The notes under the pieces: generated by a model | Seen by the model: the letters and a program-made list of their open reading frames with translations, nothing else | Databases searched by the model: none | What the model was told of the DNA's origin: nothing | Made by a program: the position numbers and the translations under genes | Shown: piece after piece, positions 32,964-41,587 of the stretch | Layout of the letters: every line of letters starts with the position of its first letter | How positions within the stretch are numbered: the stretch's first letter is position 1 | Source of the DNA: an uncultured candidate division WWE3 bacterium | GTDB lineage: Bacteria > Patescibacteriota > WWE3 > UBA101185 > UBA10185 | Direction: 5' to 3' | Assembly: GCA_938004185.1 (NCBI GenBank) | Contig: CALKWN010000065.1 | Coordinates: 657,247 to 721,246, forward strand | Length of the DNA stretch: 64,000 nt

Positions 32964-33575
32964 ATGAAAATTGCAAACTTAAACAACATAAAAAAATACT
33001 GGCCGTTGTTGGTAGCCATTATGATTTTTCTATTTATTTACCAAGCTGCTGTTAATAGACAAAAAGGCTCTCCTACAGAAGAAACTGCGCAGTACACGTA
33101 CATATCAAAACACTCTCAGTTAGCAGAGCACTTTTTGAATGAAGCCGTAGACTACAATCTCTCTGACATAGAAAATCAAAACCCTAATTTAAAAGAAACT
33201 GAAAGGACAACAAACCTATCGGGTTATATTTCTACTACCTACAGAGACGAAAAAGAAACCCCCGTAAGAATATTTTCCGATAGAAACGGAAAGGTTGTTG
33301 CTACAATGAGACCGGTCATCTCCGATTTTGAAAGAAACGTCACGCTACTGAAGAATCGCCTGGATCTGAGCGACGAACCCTCTGCCATAATGTACCCGTC
33401 CAAAACAAGCATCGCGGTTGTACACGTTTACCTGAAAGACGGAATAGCAATATTTTTTGAGGAAGAGTTCGGCAACGTAGAGTATATTATTACTTTCGGT
33501 GAAATGAACTTGAACGAGTTTAAAGCGGTTTTTCAACCTGAGTTGCAGGATGAGAGGAATCCTTTGGCGTACTGA
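32964..33575 (+). CDS. Single-span hypothetical protein, 203 aa
   Basis: It starts ten bases after the preceding gene stop, so it is surely co-transcribed with it. It has an N-terminal helix (WPLLVAIMIFLFIYQAAV), then a soluble extracytoplasmic domain of mixed alpha/beta type with no cysteines (KHSQLAEHFLNEAVDY; IAVVHVYLKDGIAIFFEEEF). I do not recognise it; position suggests an accessory subunit for the 1321-residue protein. Confidence 0.6.
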   Translation: MKIANLNNIKKYWPLLVAIMIFLFIYQAAVNRQKGSPTEETAQYTYISKHSQLAEHFLNEAVDYNLSDIENQNPNLKETERTTNLSGYISTTYRDEKETPVRIFSDRNGKVVATMRPVISDFERNVTLLKNRLDLSDEPSAIMYPSKTSIAVVHVYLKDGIAIFFEEEFGNVEYIITFGEMNLNEFKAVFQPELQDERNPLAY

Positions 33576-33607
33576 CAGAGTGTTTAAATAGGCGGGACTA
33601 CGCAGTT

Positions 33608-34051
33608 CTAAGGCTTGGGGGGATTTACTATATCACCAACAAGCTCTTCAATTCCGCCAAAAATATTTCCGAAAATGTCATCAAACCCTATCTTTATTCC
33701 GAACCAACCTGCAGCTATAGTAAATAATCCGAAAAAAGCCACGACTACCAGAGCACCAAACAAGGCGTAAGTCCAAGTACTTTTTGCCGAATCTAGGGCA
33801 CGCGGATCTCCTGTTGCTGTAGAGGCCTTCCACGCACCATATCCGAGAACGGCTACAAAAGCTATACCTACAAGAAAAACCGTCCAATTCATTATCCTTA
33901 TAAGAATGGTTTTCATATCACCCAACGAGGGGTTATCCATATCAATATCCGATGCGTAGGATACTACCGAAAAAACTATTAATATAATAAAAGGCGATAA
34001 AAAGCCTGAAATTTTCTTGAATTTTTGCGTAATTTTAAAAAATTTGTTCAT
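33608..34051 (-). CDS. VirB2/TrbC-like pilin-type protein, 147 aa
   Basis: A hydrophobic signal (FLSPFIILIVFSVVSYAS) is followed by a short acidic segment and two helices (MNWTVFLVGIAFVAVLGYGA and ALFGALVVVAFFGLFTIAAG). They flank a small charged loop, TATGDPRALDSAKSTW. The GDP-x-x-x-x-x-A loop is shared with the other proteins in this cluster and is typical of VirB2-like subunits. The C-terminus (FGGIEELVGDIVNPPKP) is longer than in the neighbours. It is last in a four-gene minus-strand cluster. Confidence 0.7.
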   Translation of the reverse strand: MNKFFKITQKFKKISGFLSPFIILIVFSVVSYASDIDMDNPSLGDMKTILIRIMNWTVFLVGIAFVAVLGYGAWKASTATGDPRALDSAKSTWTYALFGALVVVAFFGLFTIAAGWFGIKIGFDDIFGNIFGGIEELVGDIVNPPKP

Positions 34052-34057
34052 AAGCTA

Positions 34058-34369
34058 TTAATAAACGTCCTTAACATCCAGCATTGTGAACAGGACTGCC
34101 TTCACTCCCCAAGCTATAGCACTGACAAGCATGGCTACAAGCGACCAAAATAACGCCCTTTGGGCTCTTTGGACCGCTTTGGGATCACCCCCACTCGTTA
34201 AATATAGAACAAAGGAATAAGCAAAACCAATGGTTGATAAACCCGCGCCTATTATTAAAAACACATTAGCAAAAACTATGGCCAATTCTGCTAAACCTTT
34301 ACCAGGCATAACTCCGGTAGCCACATCCGTACCTCCCACAACATCTTTTAAATAATCAAACGGATTCAA
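34058..34369 (-). CDS. VirB2-like pilin-type protein, about 103 aa
   Basis: Two helices (LAIVFANVFLIIGAGLSTIG and RALFWSLVAMLVSAIAWGVK) surround the loop LTSGGDPKAVQRAQR. The frame extends to 34393, but that start falls in a GC-rich hairpin. TTG 34369 has GGAG about eight bases upstream and is preferred. No classical signal peptide follows from that start, a difference from its neighbours. It ends six bases before the 147-aa gene. Confidence 0.65.
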   Translation of the reverse strand: MNPFDYLKDVVGGTDVATGVMPGKGLAELAIVFANVFLIIGAGLSTIGFAYSFVLYLTSGGDPKAVQRAQRALFWSLVAMLVSAIAWGVKAVLFTMLDVKDVY

Positions 34370-34396
34370 TTTCGATTCTCCATGTAAAAACAACAG

Positions 34397-34417
34397 GGGC
34401 CCGGGCCTACCGGGCCC
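34397..34417 (-). terminator. GC-rich hairpin (attenuator) inside the pilin cluster
   Basis: GGGCCCG (34397-34403) pairs with CGGGCCC (34411-34417) over a seven-base loop. On the minus strand it is followed by CCTGTTGTTTTT. It stands between the 110-aa gene and the next pilin-type gene, so it may cut transcription down after the first pilins and give unequal amounts of subunits. Confidence 0.6.
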
Positions 34418-34450
34418 ACTTAACTACTAACTAAAGCGGTGGCCCCAAGG

Positions 34451-34783
34451 TTAATAATCCTCAGCGATATTTTGTCCGCCAAGAAGTGTAAGGATTATTG
34501 TCCTCAAACCGTAAACGATAAGTAAGCCAACACCACCGATAACTGCATAAGTAAGAGTTTTCTGTGCAGAGTCAACAGCGTTCTTATCACCCTGTGAAGT
34601 TACATATTTAACAAATCCAAGAGCTAACATTACAACAACTACTGCAACACCTACAACAATGATCACGTTTGTGATGACAGTTACTAACTCGTTAACGCTA
34701 GTCACTGCAATTCCTGACAACGGGTCAGAACTCACAGTTTGAGTTGCGTACACTTTACTCTCAAGAATAGATAATAAGTTCAT
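34451..34783 (-). CDS. VirB2-like pilin-type protein, 110 aa
   Basis: N-terminal ILESKVYATQ looks like a short prepilin leader. Then come ITNVIIVVGVAVVVVMLALG and AVIGGVGLLIVYGLRTIILT around the loop TSQGDKNAVDSAQKTL. The protein is closely paralogous to the 100-aa protein at 60296 but keeps the charged loop. It is followed by a GC-rich hairpin, so it may be the most abundant subunit. A GAGGGAGGTG lies unusually far (about 20 bases) before the ATG. Confidence 0.72.
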   Translation of the reverse strand: MNLLSILESKVYATQTVSSDPLSGIAVTSVNELVTVITNVIIVVGVAVVVVMLALGFVKYVTSQGDKNAVDSAQKTLTYAVIGGVGLLIVYGLRTIILTLLGGQNIAEDY

Positions 34784-34823
34784 AATTAATATTTAGCTTC
34801 TACACCTCCCTCGAAAAAACCTT

Positions 34824-35909
34824 CTACAATCCTGAGTCAACCCCCAGGATACTGTTAATTATAGCTCGAAGTATAAATACTGACAACAGAATGAAGAGAG
34901 AACCAAGTATTGCCGCCGTAAACTGCTCTTTGCCTTCTTTTGCTCTGCCCGGGTCTCCCTCGCTAACCATAAGTAGATACCCGGAGTAAATTATGCCCAT
35001 TATCCCGACAAATATTCCTGCGTAAAAGAGTATTTTGAAAACGGGGGATAGTAATCCTGCTATGTCATTTATTATGGGACCGTCGTATTGCATTATTTCG
35101 AAGATTGATTCTGGCGAGCTACCTGCTACACAATAAGTAGTGCTGATATCGCACCCACCCTCAATACAGTAAAGGGACCCTGTTGCGGTAACACAACAGT
35201 GATCGCCCAAAGTACCGCAATTTGCATCGGTTGGGTCGTCCCCACAAACTGTACCATAACAGTCAAGGCCTCCGAAACAAGTGTCTGTGCTAGTACCACA
35301 ACACCTCTCGCCAATATCATCACAACACGCCTGATAACCATCTAAATGCATACTAACACGGTTGTATGTGCACCAAGTCTCATCACCCTCATGCTCTGGT
35401 TGGCACACACCTCCATCGCAAATCATTGCCCCATACAAGGAACTGTCTTCGCAAACATCTCCTGGACAACAAGTCTCGCCAGGATCGTTACAATCATTGG
35501 TGTCCTCAGTACAAACCTTACCGTAGAGTGTGGTGGTACAAACAAGGGGTGCTACACACTGGGTATTACCGCAACAAGAATCTCCGACACTATCACAATC
35601 CTCACATACCCAAGTACTGGTATTACACATAAGAGTGCCGTCGCAGGTGCAACCACTTTTATATTGACTGGGAGTAGCATCAGAACACACCGACGTGGTT
35701 GTTCCCGATGGCGGCGTTGGTATCACAACATAACATGACTCCCCATCCCCACCACACGAAGCACCGGAGGAACATGTGGTAGCAAAGCTTTTTTGCCCCA
35801 AAACGATACCAAACAGGATTATCAAACTAAACACAAAATAACGGTGCAGAGACACTGAGTGTAATTTAAAAAGCAATGCTTTAATCTTTAAATAAACTGG
35901 GTTTGCCAT
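34824..35909 (-). CDS. Cys-rich ectodomain fused to a VirB2-like domain
   Basis: 361 residues. A signal peptide (YFVFSLIILFGIVLGQKSFA) leads to ~215 residues with 34 cysteines in knottin-like repeats (DSVGDSCCGNTQCVAPLVC; NDPGETCCPGDVC; IGERCCGTSTDTC; GTLGDHCCV). A C-terminal two-helix module follows (ILFYAGIFVGIMGIIYSGYL and ILGSLFILLSVFILRAIINS) with the pilin-type loop SEGDPGRAKEGKEQF. So a disulfide-stapled surface domain is built onto a pilin-like base, perhaps a tip or adhesive subunit. It is first in the minus-strand pilin cluster. Confidence 0.75.
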   Translation of the reverse strand: MANPVYLKIKALLFKLHSVSLHRYFVFSLIILFGIVLGQKSFATTCSSGASCGGDGESCYVVIPTPPSGTTTSVCSDATPSQYKSGCTCDGTLMCNTSTWVCEDCDSVGDSCCGNTQCVAPLVCTTTLYGKVCTEDTNDCNDPGETCCPGDVCEDSSLYGAMICDGGVCQPEHEGDETWCTYNRVSMHLDGYQACCDDIGERCCGTSTDTCFGGLDCYGTVCGDDPTDANCGTLGDHCCVTATGSLYCIEGGCDISTTYCVAGSSPESIFEIMQYDGPIINDIAGLLSPVFKILFYAGIFVGIMGIIYSGYLLMVSEGDPGRAKEGKEQFTAAILGSLFILLSVFILRAIINSILGVDSGL

Positions 35910-35985
35910 GGGTACACTTAAAATCTACCAGCTGGTTTAAAAAAAATCCATAGGGAAACAAGATACTGATATAATAAACATAGTT

Positions 35986-37821
35986 ATGTTTTATCCGAAA
36001 CCTGCACCCATAAAACACACGATAAAAGCAGCTAGAATACTAGTTGTGGGGTTACTCGTACTTCAAATTGGATTTATTAATATTCCCACACTCGCCGACG
36101 ACCCCTGCAAAAACATCCAAGACCTAGACGACAGAGCCGAATGCTACGAAAAACAAATCGATAAAAAAGAAGACGAATACGAATCCACGAGCAGCAAGCT
36201 CGAACAAATCCGAAACACAAAAAATCAAATCAGCCAAAAAATATCCGACCTCTTAGGACAAATAAATGTGACCCAAGCTGAAATAAACGAACTGCAAGCG
36301 GAAATAACAAAAGTAAAAACCCAGCTCGATGAAATAAATTCAATACTCGCAGACCGCAAAGGAACCCTTTCCGAAAAAATCAATCTAAGAAATAAAGTTC
36401 TTCGTACTTACTCGAAAAGACACTTACTAAATGACATCGAAACCTTTCTCATTTCAAAAAATTCTGCGGGATTAAGCGGGTTTCAATTCGCAACAATGTC
36501 TCAGGCATTTAACACTGCCGTTACCGACGAAACCGTAAAAATAATCTCCGGCTTAAACTCCGAAATAGAAAGTTATGAAAAAGACAAAGCAGAGGGGGAA
36601 AAATTAAAAGGCGAACTCGAAGATACACAAAAAGAATTTCTAGCCGCAAAAGCTGAGTTGGATGCCAGAAAAAACACCGCACAAAGTGAGTTCAACGAAG
36701 CAGCAGAAAAAGAAACAGGCTATCAAAATAAACTCTCCAACTTGCAAAAGGAAATTTCAGAGCTTTCTTCAAAACAACAAAGTATTTTAAAACAAAAGTA
36801 CGGAGATGAGTACGGATCTGTAGGTGATTACGAGCCGCCGGAAGCCAAAACTCCCGATCCTCCGTTTAAACCCGCCTTTGCAGCTTTTAGTTACGGCGCC
36901 TACACACACTACAACGGAATGAGTCAGTACGGCGCGAAAGCCCGAGCCGAATCAGGTCAGGATTACAAAGAAATTCTCAAATTCTACTACAAAGTGGGGG
37001 TCAAAGAAGAAGATGATTTTCCGGATAAAATAAAGGTTGATGGTTATGGTGAACTTGACTTTCAATATTACCTTTACGGCCTTGCTGAAATGCCTACAAA
37101 CTGGCCTTTAGACGCATTAAAAGCCCAAGCTATAGCTGGCCGAACATATGCGTACAGATCAAATAAACCTATCTGCACTACGCAAGCGTGCCAAGTATTC
37201 AGTAAAAGCAAAGCAGACAAAGTAAAAAACGGAGAATACCCTAATTGGAAAAAGGCGGTTGACGATACGAAAGATAAAATATTAGATAACCCGACAACAT
37301 CCCAATACTCATCCACAACAGGAGGATATATAAACAACGTCGGCTGGGATACTTACGGAACGTGGCCGGGCAAAGCTTACGAGAAAAAAGGAGAATCTCC
37401 GTGGTTTTACAAAGCCTGGTACACAAAAAGCTATAACAGTACTGACACCTGTGGCCATAACCATCCCTGGCTAACCGAAAAAGAAATGGCCGACATACTA
37501 AATGCCTACATAGTCTGGGATAGAGGGACAGACAGCGAAAGGGACCATATTTCACCCGTAACCACAAGTTGCTGGGGCGGTGACCCTTATTCCTTGGATG
37601 AGATGGCTGAAAAAGCCGAAAAATACGGCGATAAATATACAAAAGTAACATCCGTCGACGTGGAAATCAGCAACGGGGGTTACACTTCAAAAGTAATTCT
37701 CGGAACCAACAAAGGCACCGTAACCTTAAGCGGAGAAACATTTAAAACCGTGTTCAATCTTCGAGCCCCGTCTTACATAGCAATAAGAAGCCGACTTTTC
37801 GATCTTGAAAAACGGGATTAA
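35986..37821 (+). CDS. SpoIID/LytB-domain protein with coiled-coil N-terminus
   Basis: 611 residues. Hydrophobic signal/anchor near 20-35 (ILVVGLLVLQIGFINIPTLA). A long coiled coil at ~45-265 (EYESTSSKLEQIRNTKNQIS; LQAEITKVKTQLDEINSIL) is of the EnvC/CwlO regulator type. A SpoIID domain runs from ~300 to 590 (HYNGMSQYGAKARAESG; LKAQAIAGRTYAYR; YSSTTGGYI). SpoIID proteins cleave stem-free glycan strands, and coiled-coil partners regulate hydrolases. It probably opens the wall for the secretion apparatus or at division. TATAAT at 35970-35975 implies a leader of a few bases. Confidence 0.85.
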   Translation: MFYPKPAPIKHTIKAARILVVGLLVLQIGFINIPTLADDPCKNIQDLDDRAECYEKQIDKKEDEYESTSSKLEQIRNTKNQISQKISDLLGQINVTQAEINELQAEITKVKTQLDEINSILADRKGTLSEKINLRNKVLRTYSKRHLLNDIETFLISKNSAGLSGFQFATMSQAFNTAVTDETVKIISGLNSEIESYEKDKAEGEKLKGELEDTQKEFLAAKAELDARKNTAQSEFNEAAEKETGYQNKLSNLQKEISELSSKQQSILKQKYGDEYGSVGDYEPPEAKTPDPPFKPAFAAFSYGAYTHYNGMSQYGAKARAESGQDYKEILKFYYKVGVKEEDDFPDKIKVDGYGELDFQYYLYGLAEMPTNWPLDALKAQAIAGRTYAYRSNKPICTTQACQVFSKSKADKVKNGEYPNWKKAVDDTKDKILDNPTTSQYSSTTGGYINNVGWDTYGTWPGKAYEKKGESPWFYKAWYTKSYNSTDTCGHNHPWLTEKEMADILNAYIVWDRGTDSERDHISPVTTSCWGGDPYSLDEMAEKAEKYGDKYTKVTSVDVEISNGGYTSKVILGTNKGTVTLSGETFKTVFNLRAPSYIAIRSRLFDLEKRD

Positions 37822-37848
37822 GCACCGACGTAATGATATAATTACGAC

Positions 37849-38409
37849 ATGCTCGGATCTCTGCAGGAAAACCCTAAACACACCTCATACGAAGGGCGCG
37901 ATGAAGACGAAAGGATAAAGTACGTAATCAGAAAATCCACACTTACTGCCGTCCCTTGGATAATCGCCTCGATAATGCTTTTTATAATTCCGATGTTTGT
38001 AGGTTATGTTATTTCCCTATTTCCCGAAAATACGCCTGTAATATTTGACAGCGGGTCAGTGCTCATAATTACCGTTCTTTGGTACCTTTTTTCTTTCGGT
38101 TTTTTCTTCCAAAACCTGCTGAGCTGGTTTTTTAATGTTCTGGTAATTACAAATAAAAAAATTGTTGATGTAGATTTTGTAGGATTTCTTTACAAAAATA
38201 TTTCCGAAACCACCCTCGATAAAGTCGAAGACGTTACTTCAAATGTTTCGGGGCCGCTGGGAGTTACTTTTAACATCGGTGCCCTTTACATACAAACAGC
38301 AGCAGAAAAAAGGGAGTTTGAGTTTCATGGAATAGAAGACCCTTCAAAAGTGAGAGATGTTTTAGCGGACCTTGTAGAAAATATAAAAAAACATGCGCAC
38401 CACAACTGA
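37849..38409 (+). CDS. Bacterial PH-domain membrane protein (YdbS-like)
   Basis: 186 residues: a short N-terminus, two helices (WIIASIMLFIIPMFVGYVIS and LIITVLWYLFSFGFFFQNLL), then a bPH2 domain (NVLVITNKKIVDVDFVGFLY; TTLDKVEDVTSNVSGPLGV; NIGALYIQTA). The family is membrane-associated, of unclear function. TATAAT at 37837-37842 ends six bases before the ATG (leaderless). The next gene overlaps by 17 bp, so the two are translationally coupled. Confidence 0.8.
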   Translation: MLGSLQENPKHTSYEGRDEDERIKYVIRKSTLTAVPWIIASIMLFIIPMFVGYVISLFPENTPVIFDSGSVLIITVLWYLFSFGFFFQNLLSWFFNVLVITNKKIVDVDFVGFLYKNISETTLDKVEDVTSNVSGPLGVTFNIGALYIQTAAEKREFEFHGIEDPSKVRDVLADLVENIKKHAHHN

Positions 38410-38638
38410 TAATTTGGAAAATTTAATAGCTCCGGAAATGGTAACCACAATAACTGATTTTGTTGTGCTAATCATGGTGGGAGGATACGCTTTGTTTTCA
38501 TTCCTTTTAATGAGACAGATTAAGCTTATGAACAGAAGTTTAGCTACACCTATGGCGTCGCTGTACACTTTTATAGGGCGTCTTCACTTCGCTGTTTCAT
38601 TGATATTGCTTTTAGCCGCATTGATAAATTTGTCCTAA
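38393..38638 (+). CDS. DUF5657-like small membrane protein
   Basis: 81 residues with two helices (VVLIMVGGYALFSFLLMRQI and LHFAVSLILLLAALINL) and the segment LMNRSLATPM between them. This matches the small DUF5657 proteins that are nearly restricted to patescibacteria. It overlaps the PH-domain gene and is 12 bp from the next gene. Function unknown. Confidence 0.65.
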   Translation: MRTTTDNLENLIAPEMVTTITDFVVLIMVGGYALFSFLLMRQIKLMNRSLATPMASLYTFIGRLHFAVSLILLLAALINLS

Positions 38639-38650
38639 GAAAGGGCCGGT

Positions 38651-40504
38651 ATGAAAAAGAAATTAACTGCTAAAACACAAGAGATAAATCCCCCGCTAAA
38701 ACAGTTCTCCACTTCTTTTTCAAAGTGTCTCACTATAGAACCTGAATCGAAAGATCTTCAGTTAAAAAAGGGTGTTATTTACGCGGTCTATGAAATATCG
38801 GGAAATGCAAATTTTGACACCTCACTTGCTGACAGAGCTTTAAGAGACATGCTCCATAACAGTTATTTCCAATCGGAAAACATATCGCCCATTCAATCTT
38901 TGGAAAAAGCTATTGTCGAGTCAAAAGAAAAAATTTTACAGCTTTCAAACGACGCGTTGAGCGCCGAACCCGCAAACGTACAACTTAATATTTCTGCCGG
39001 CGTCCTATGGGGAAATGTTTTTTACGCCGTAACAGTAGGAGAATCTGATAGCTACCTCATGCGTGAGGGAGCGGTTAAACCCATTGAATCCGTAAGCGAA
39101 GGTACTTTCGCGGCAGCTTCAGGTATTGTTCGAGATGAAGATGTTGTCATTCTCTGTACAAGACAATTCAGCAAAAACTACCCTCCACAAAAACTTCTCT
39201 CAACCAGAATAGGTGAGCAGGATTTAAAAGAAAATGAAGCCTGTATTCTTTTAAAATTTATCACCGACACATCTTTTGCCGAAGAAGAAACAGTTGACTT
39301 CGGTTTGGAAAAACAGGCAAGCCGTACGAGAAAAAGAGAAAAAGTTGAAAAAATTATTTTAGGCGCAAGAAAAGGTCTGGAAAAGACCTCACCGATTTTT
39401 AATAAGATAAAATGTCTTTTTGCAAACAAAAAACGACCGTCGGCTCCCCAACAGGACATTTCAGGATTAAACAGAGTGGCAAGGGGAAAAATACAAGCGG
39501 AAACAAAAAACTACGATGGAAAAACTTTTCAAAAAATAGCCGGAAAAATCGTGTATATACTTCCTATACTTGGGGTGGTTTTAGCAGTTACGCTGGCGAT
39601 TCAATTAGCTGGAAAAAAAGAATCGACGGAGCAATCGCCTGAGCAAAATAATTCCGACCAGCTTGCGGTAGAACAAACAGAAAGTGAACCGATTCAAGTT
39701 GATATGGCCGAAATAACAAAAGACGACGAAGAATTTAAAGTAAAAAGAGTAAGCCCCGAAGTTTTCTACGATATAAAAATTACCGATCAAAGTGCCGAAC
39801 CCTCGGAACTGGTAATAATTTCCGACTTTCTTATTGCCGCGGATTCTTCAACGGGAACAATATTCAAATCAGACGCCGACACCGCAAAATTCGTTGCAGA
39901 ATCCACAAAATATCCGGGCCTTAAATCATTAATAAATCAAAACGGCCGTCTTGGATTCCTGCAAAACGGGCAGTACATTTCTTACTCTCTAACTGATACT
40001 ACTGACGCAGAATCTTTTGAGTTGGCGGGCGTTGAAATAATTAATACTTACTCCGATTATCTCTACGGAATAACCGGAGATAAACTAAACAGATACACAA
40101 AATCAGGCGATGTTTACGAAGAAACGTTGTGGGGGCAAAGTGCGGAATTTCAAAACTCAAAATCCTTGACCGTGGCGTATAGCATATATTTAATCACTGC
40201 TAACGGAGAACTCACAAAACACACCAGCGGAAATAAAAATTCATTTTCGATAAAAGGACTAAACAAAGATCTTACCGGAGCAACAAAAGTAATTACCGAT
40301 ATAGATTTTGACAACATATACGTTCTCGATCCCGTAAATCAGCGTATTGTTGTAATTGATACGGACGGAAACCTTGTAACACAGTACACTCACGAACCTC
40401 AAACCTCGTGGGATTCCATTAGGGATATGAGTATAAGTTCCGATGAAAGCAAAATTTACCTTTTGAACGGCAGCAAGGTTTTACTTATAAACAACGAGAT
40501 TTAA
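38651..40504 (+). CDS. PP2C-like domain plus TM and beta-propeller-like domain
   Basis: 617 residues. Residues 1-225 follow the PP2C/SpoIIE phosphatase layout (KGVIYAVYEISGNANFDTSL; VQLNISAGVLWGNVFYAVTVG; DEDVVILCTRQFS), but the metal-binding DG motifs are not clear (AVYEISG), so it may be a pseudophosphatase. Basic residues lead to one helix at ~297-318 (IVYILPILGVVLAVTLAIQL). The outer part from ~370 has short repeats like propeller blades (DNIYVLDPVNQRIVVIDTDG; MSISSDESKIYLLNG). It could pass a signal across the membrane. It is the last gene of this plus-strand run. Confidence 0.6.
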   Translation: MKKKLTAKTQEINPPLKQFSTSFSKCLTIEPESKDLQLKKGVIYAVYEISGNANFDTSLADRALRDMLHNSYFQSENISPIQSLEKAIVESKEKILQLSNDALSAEPANVQLNISAGVLWGNVFYAVTVGESDSYLMREGAVKPIESVSEGTFAAASGIVRDEDVVILCTRQFSKNYPPQKLLSTRIGEQDLKENEACILLKFITDTSFAEEETVDFGLEKQASRTRKREKVEKIILGARKGLEKTSPIFNKIKCLFANKKRPSAPQQDISGLNRVARGKIQAETKNYDGKTFQKIAGKIVYILPILGVVLAVTLAIQLAGKKESTEQSPEQNNSDQLAVEQTESEPIQVDMAEITKDDEEFKVKRVSPEVFYDIKITDQSAEPSELVIISDFLIAADSSTGTIFKSDADTAKFVAESTKYPGLKSLINQNGRLGFLQNGQYISYSLTDTTDAESFELAGVEIINTYSDYLYGITGDKLNRYTKSGDVYEETLWGQSAEFQNSKSLTVAYSIYLITANGELTKHTSGNKNSFSIKGLNKDLTGATKVITDIDFDNIYVLDPVNQRIVVIDTDGNLVTQYTHEPQTSWDSIRDMSISSDESKIYLLNGSKVLLINNEI

Positions 40505-40551
40505 GACTATAGGATTTAGACGGTTTAGCTGATTTCTCAAAAAAGAGGCCA

Positions 40552-40580
40552 TTGACCTTAATGGTCCTAGTAAGTAAAAT
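40552..40580 (+). promoter_or_regulatory. Promoter of the zinc-ribbon/L25 operon
   Basis: TTGACC (40552-40557), 17-bp spacer, TAAAAT (40575-40580). The expected transcription start is about 11 bases before ATG 40598. Confidence 0.65.
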
Positions 40581-40597
40581 ACCACTGCTTAAGTAGG

Positions 40598-40957
40598 ATG
40601 ATAAACAACGAGAAGTATATTCTGGAAAACCTACGAAAGACCCTCTGCTACAAATGCGGGACGAGTTTAGAGAGAGCCGAAATCGTGCCCATTTCAAACG
40701 AAACCAGCATTGCGTGGGTCGCGCACGCCGTCTGCCCTAAATGTAAAGCAGAAAGCATGGTTACGATTACACCAACAGGCAACGGAATAGTGCCGGTACA
40801 ATCCGACCTAAAAGGTACGGAGTTTAAAAAGTTTGTAGGAATTAAGTCTGTAAGTTATGATGAGGTTCTTGACCTTCATCTAGCCTTGAAACAGGAGCGT
40901 ATATGGAACTTATTGCAGAAAAAAGAGAAAAACTCGGTAAAGCGTCGAAAAGCCTGA
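40598..40957 (+). CDS. Zinc-ribbon protein, hypothetical
   Basis: 119 residues. Two CxxC pairs (CYKCGT near residue 17 and CPKCKA near residue 50) form a likely zinc ribbon. A short beta region (SMVTITPTGNGIVPVQSD) and a conserved-looking C-terminal helix (YDEVLDLHLALKQE) follow. Its last 55 bases overlap the start of the L25 gene, so the two are coupled. A ribosome- or RNA-related role is inferred from this position only. Confidence 0.65.
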   Translation: MINNEKYILENLRKTLCYKCGTSLERAEIVPISNETSIAWVAHAVCPKCKAESMVTITPTGNGIVPVQSDLKGTEFKKFVGIKSVSYDEVLDLHLALKQERIWNLLQKKEKNSVKRRKA

Positions 40958-41556
40958 AAAAAACAGGTTTTATTCCCGGCGTAATATTCGGAAAAGGTTT
41001 AGAGTCCATTTCCATAACACTTACTCAGGTTGATGTTGAAAAAGCATACAACGAAGGTGGGGAAACTACCCTTATCGATATAAAAATGAACGGAGACAGC
41101 CACAAAGTCCTTTTTAAAGAACTCCAGGAAGACCCTATCTCAGGAAAAATAATTCACGCCGGTTTCTATAAACCGAATCTTAAAGAAAAAACAGAAGCTC
41201 AGGTACCTGTTGAGGTTATCGGCGAAGAAAACAACGAGTTCGTTAAAAACGGTGAGGCCATGGTACTTGTTTTAGCAAACGAAATTGCAGTTGAAGCACT
41301 ACCTATGGATCTTCCACATGCGTTCGAAGTGGACGTTTCAAATCTACAGATCGGCGAAGCCGTAACAGCATCCCAATTAAACTATGACTCTGCTAAGGTC
41401 GAACTTGTAGACCTTGACCCTGAAGATATGGTTGTAAAACTGGACAAAATAGAGGAACAGGTGGAAGAGGCTGAGGTAACAGAAGAGGAAGCTCTGGAAA
41501 AGATCGAAGCCACCGAAGAAACTGAAGAAGAAAAAGAAGCTACCGAAGAAAAGTAA
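40903..41556 (+). CDS. rplY: 50S ribosomal protein L25/Ctc
   Basis: 217 residues of the long (Ctc/TL5) type. The N-terminal 5S-rRNA-binding barrel (KREKLGKASKSLKKTGFIPG, VIFGKG) is followed by the second beta domain (KTEAQVPVEVIGE; DLPHAFEVDVSNLQIGE). An acidic Glu-rich tail of ~40 residues is an unusual extension. It binds 5S rRNA in the large subunit. It starts inside the preceding gene. Confidence 0.92.
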   Translation: MELIAEKREKLGKASKSLKKTGFIPGVIFGKGLESISITLTQVDVEKAYNEGGETTLIDIKMNGDSHKVLFKELQEDPISGKIIHAGFYKPNLKEKTEAQVPVEVIGEENNEFVKNGEAMVLVLANEIAVEALPMDLPHAFEVDVSNLQIGEAVTASQLNYDSAKVELVDLDPEDMVVKLDKIEEQVEEAEVTEEEALEKIEATEETEEEKEATEEK

Positions 41557-41587
41557 TCAAGGTTTTACTCACTAAGTAACGTTCAAA

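Noticed and set aside
40487..40613. 13-bp direct repeat (ATAAACAACGAGA) at the end of one gene and start of the next
   Set aside because: Both copies encode the common residues INNE in frame; too short to argue for duplication.
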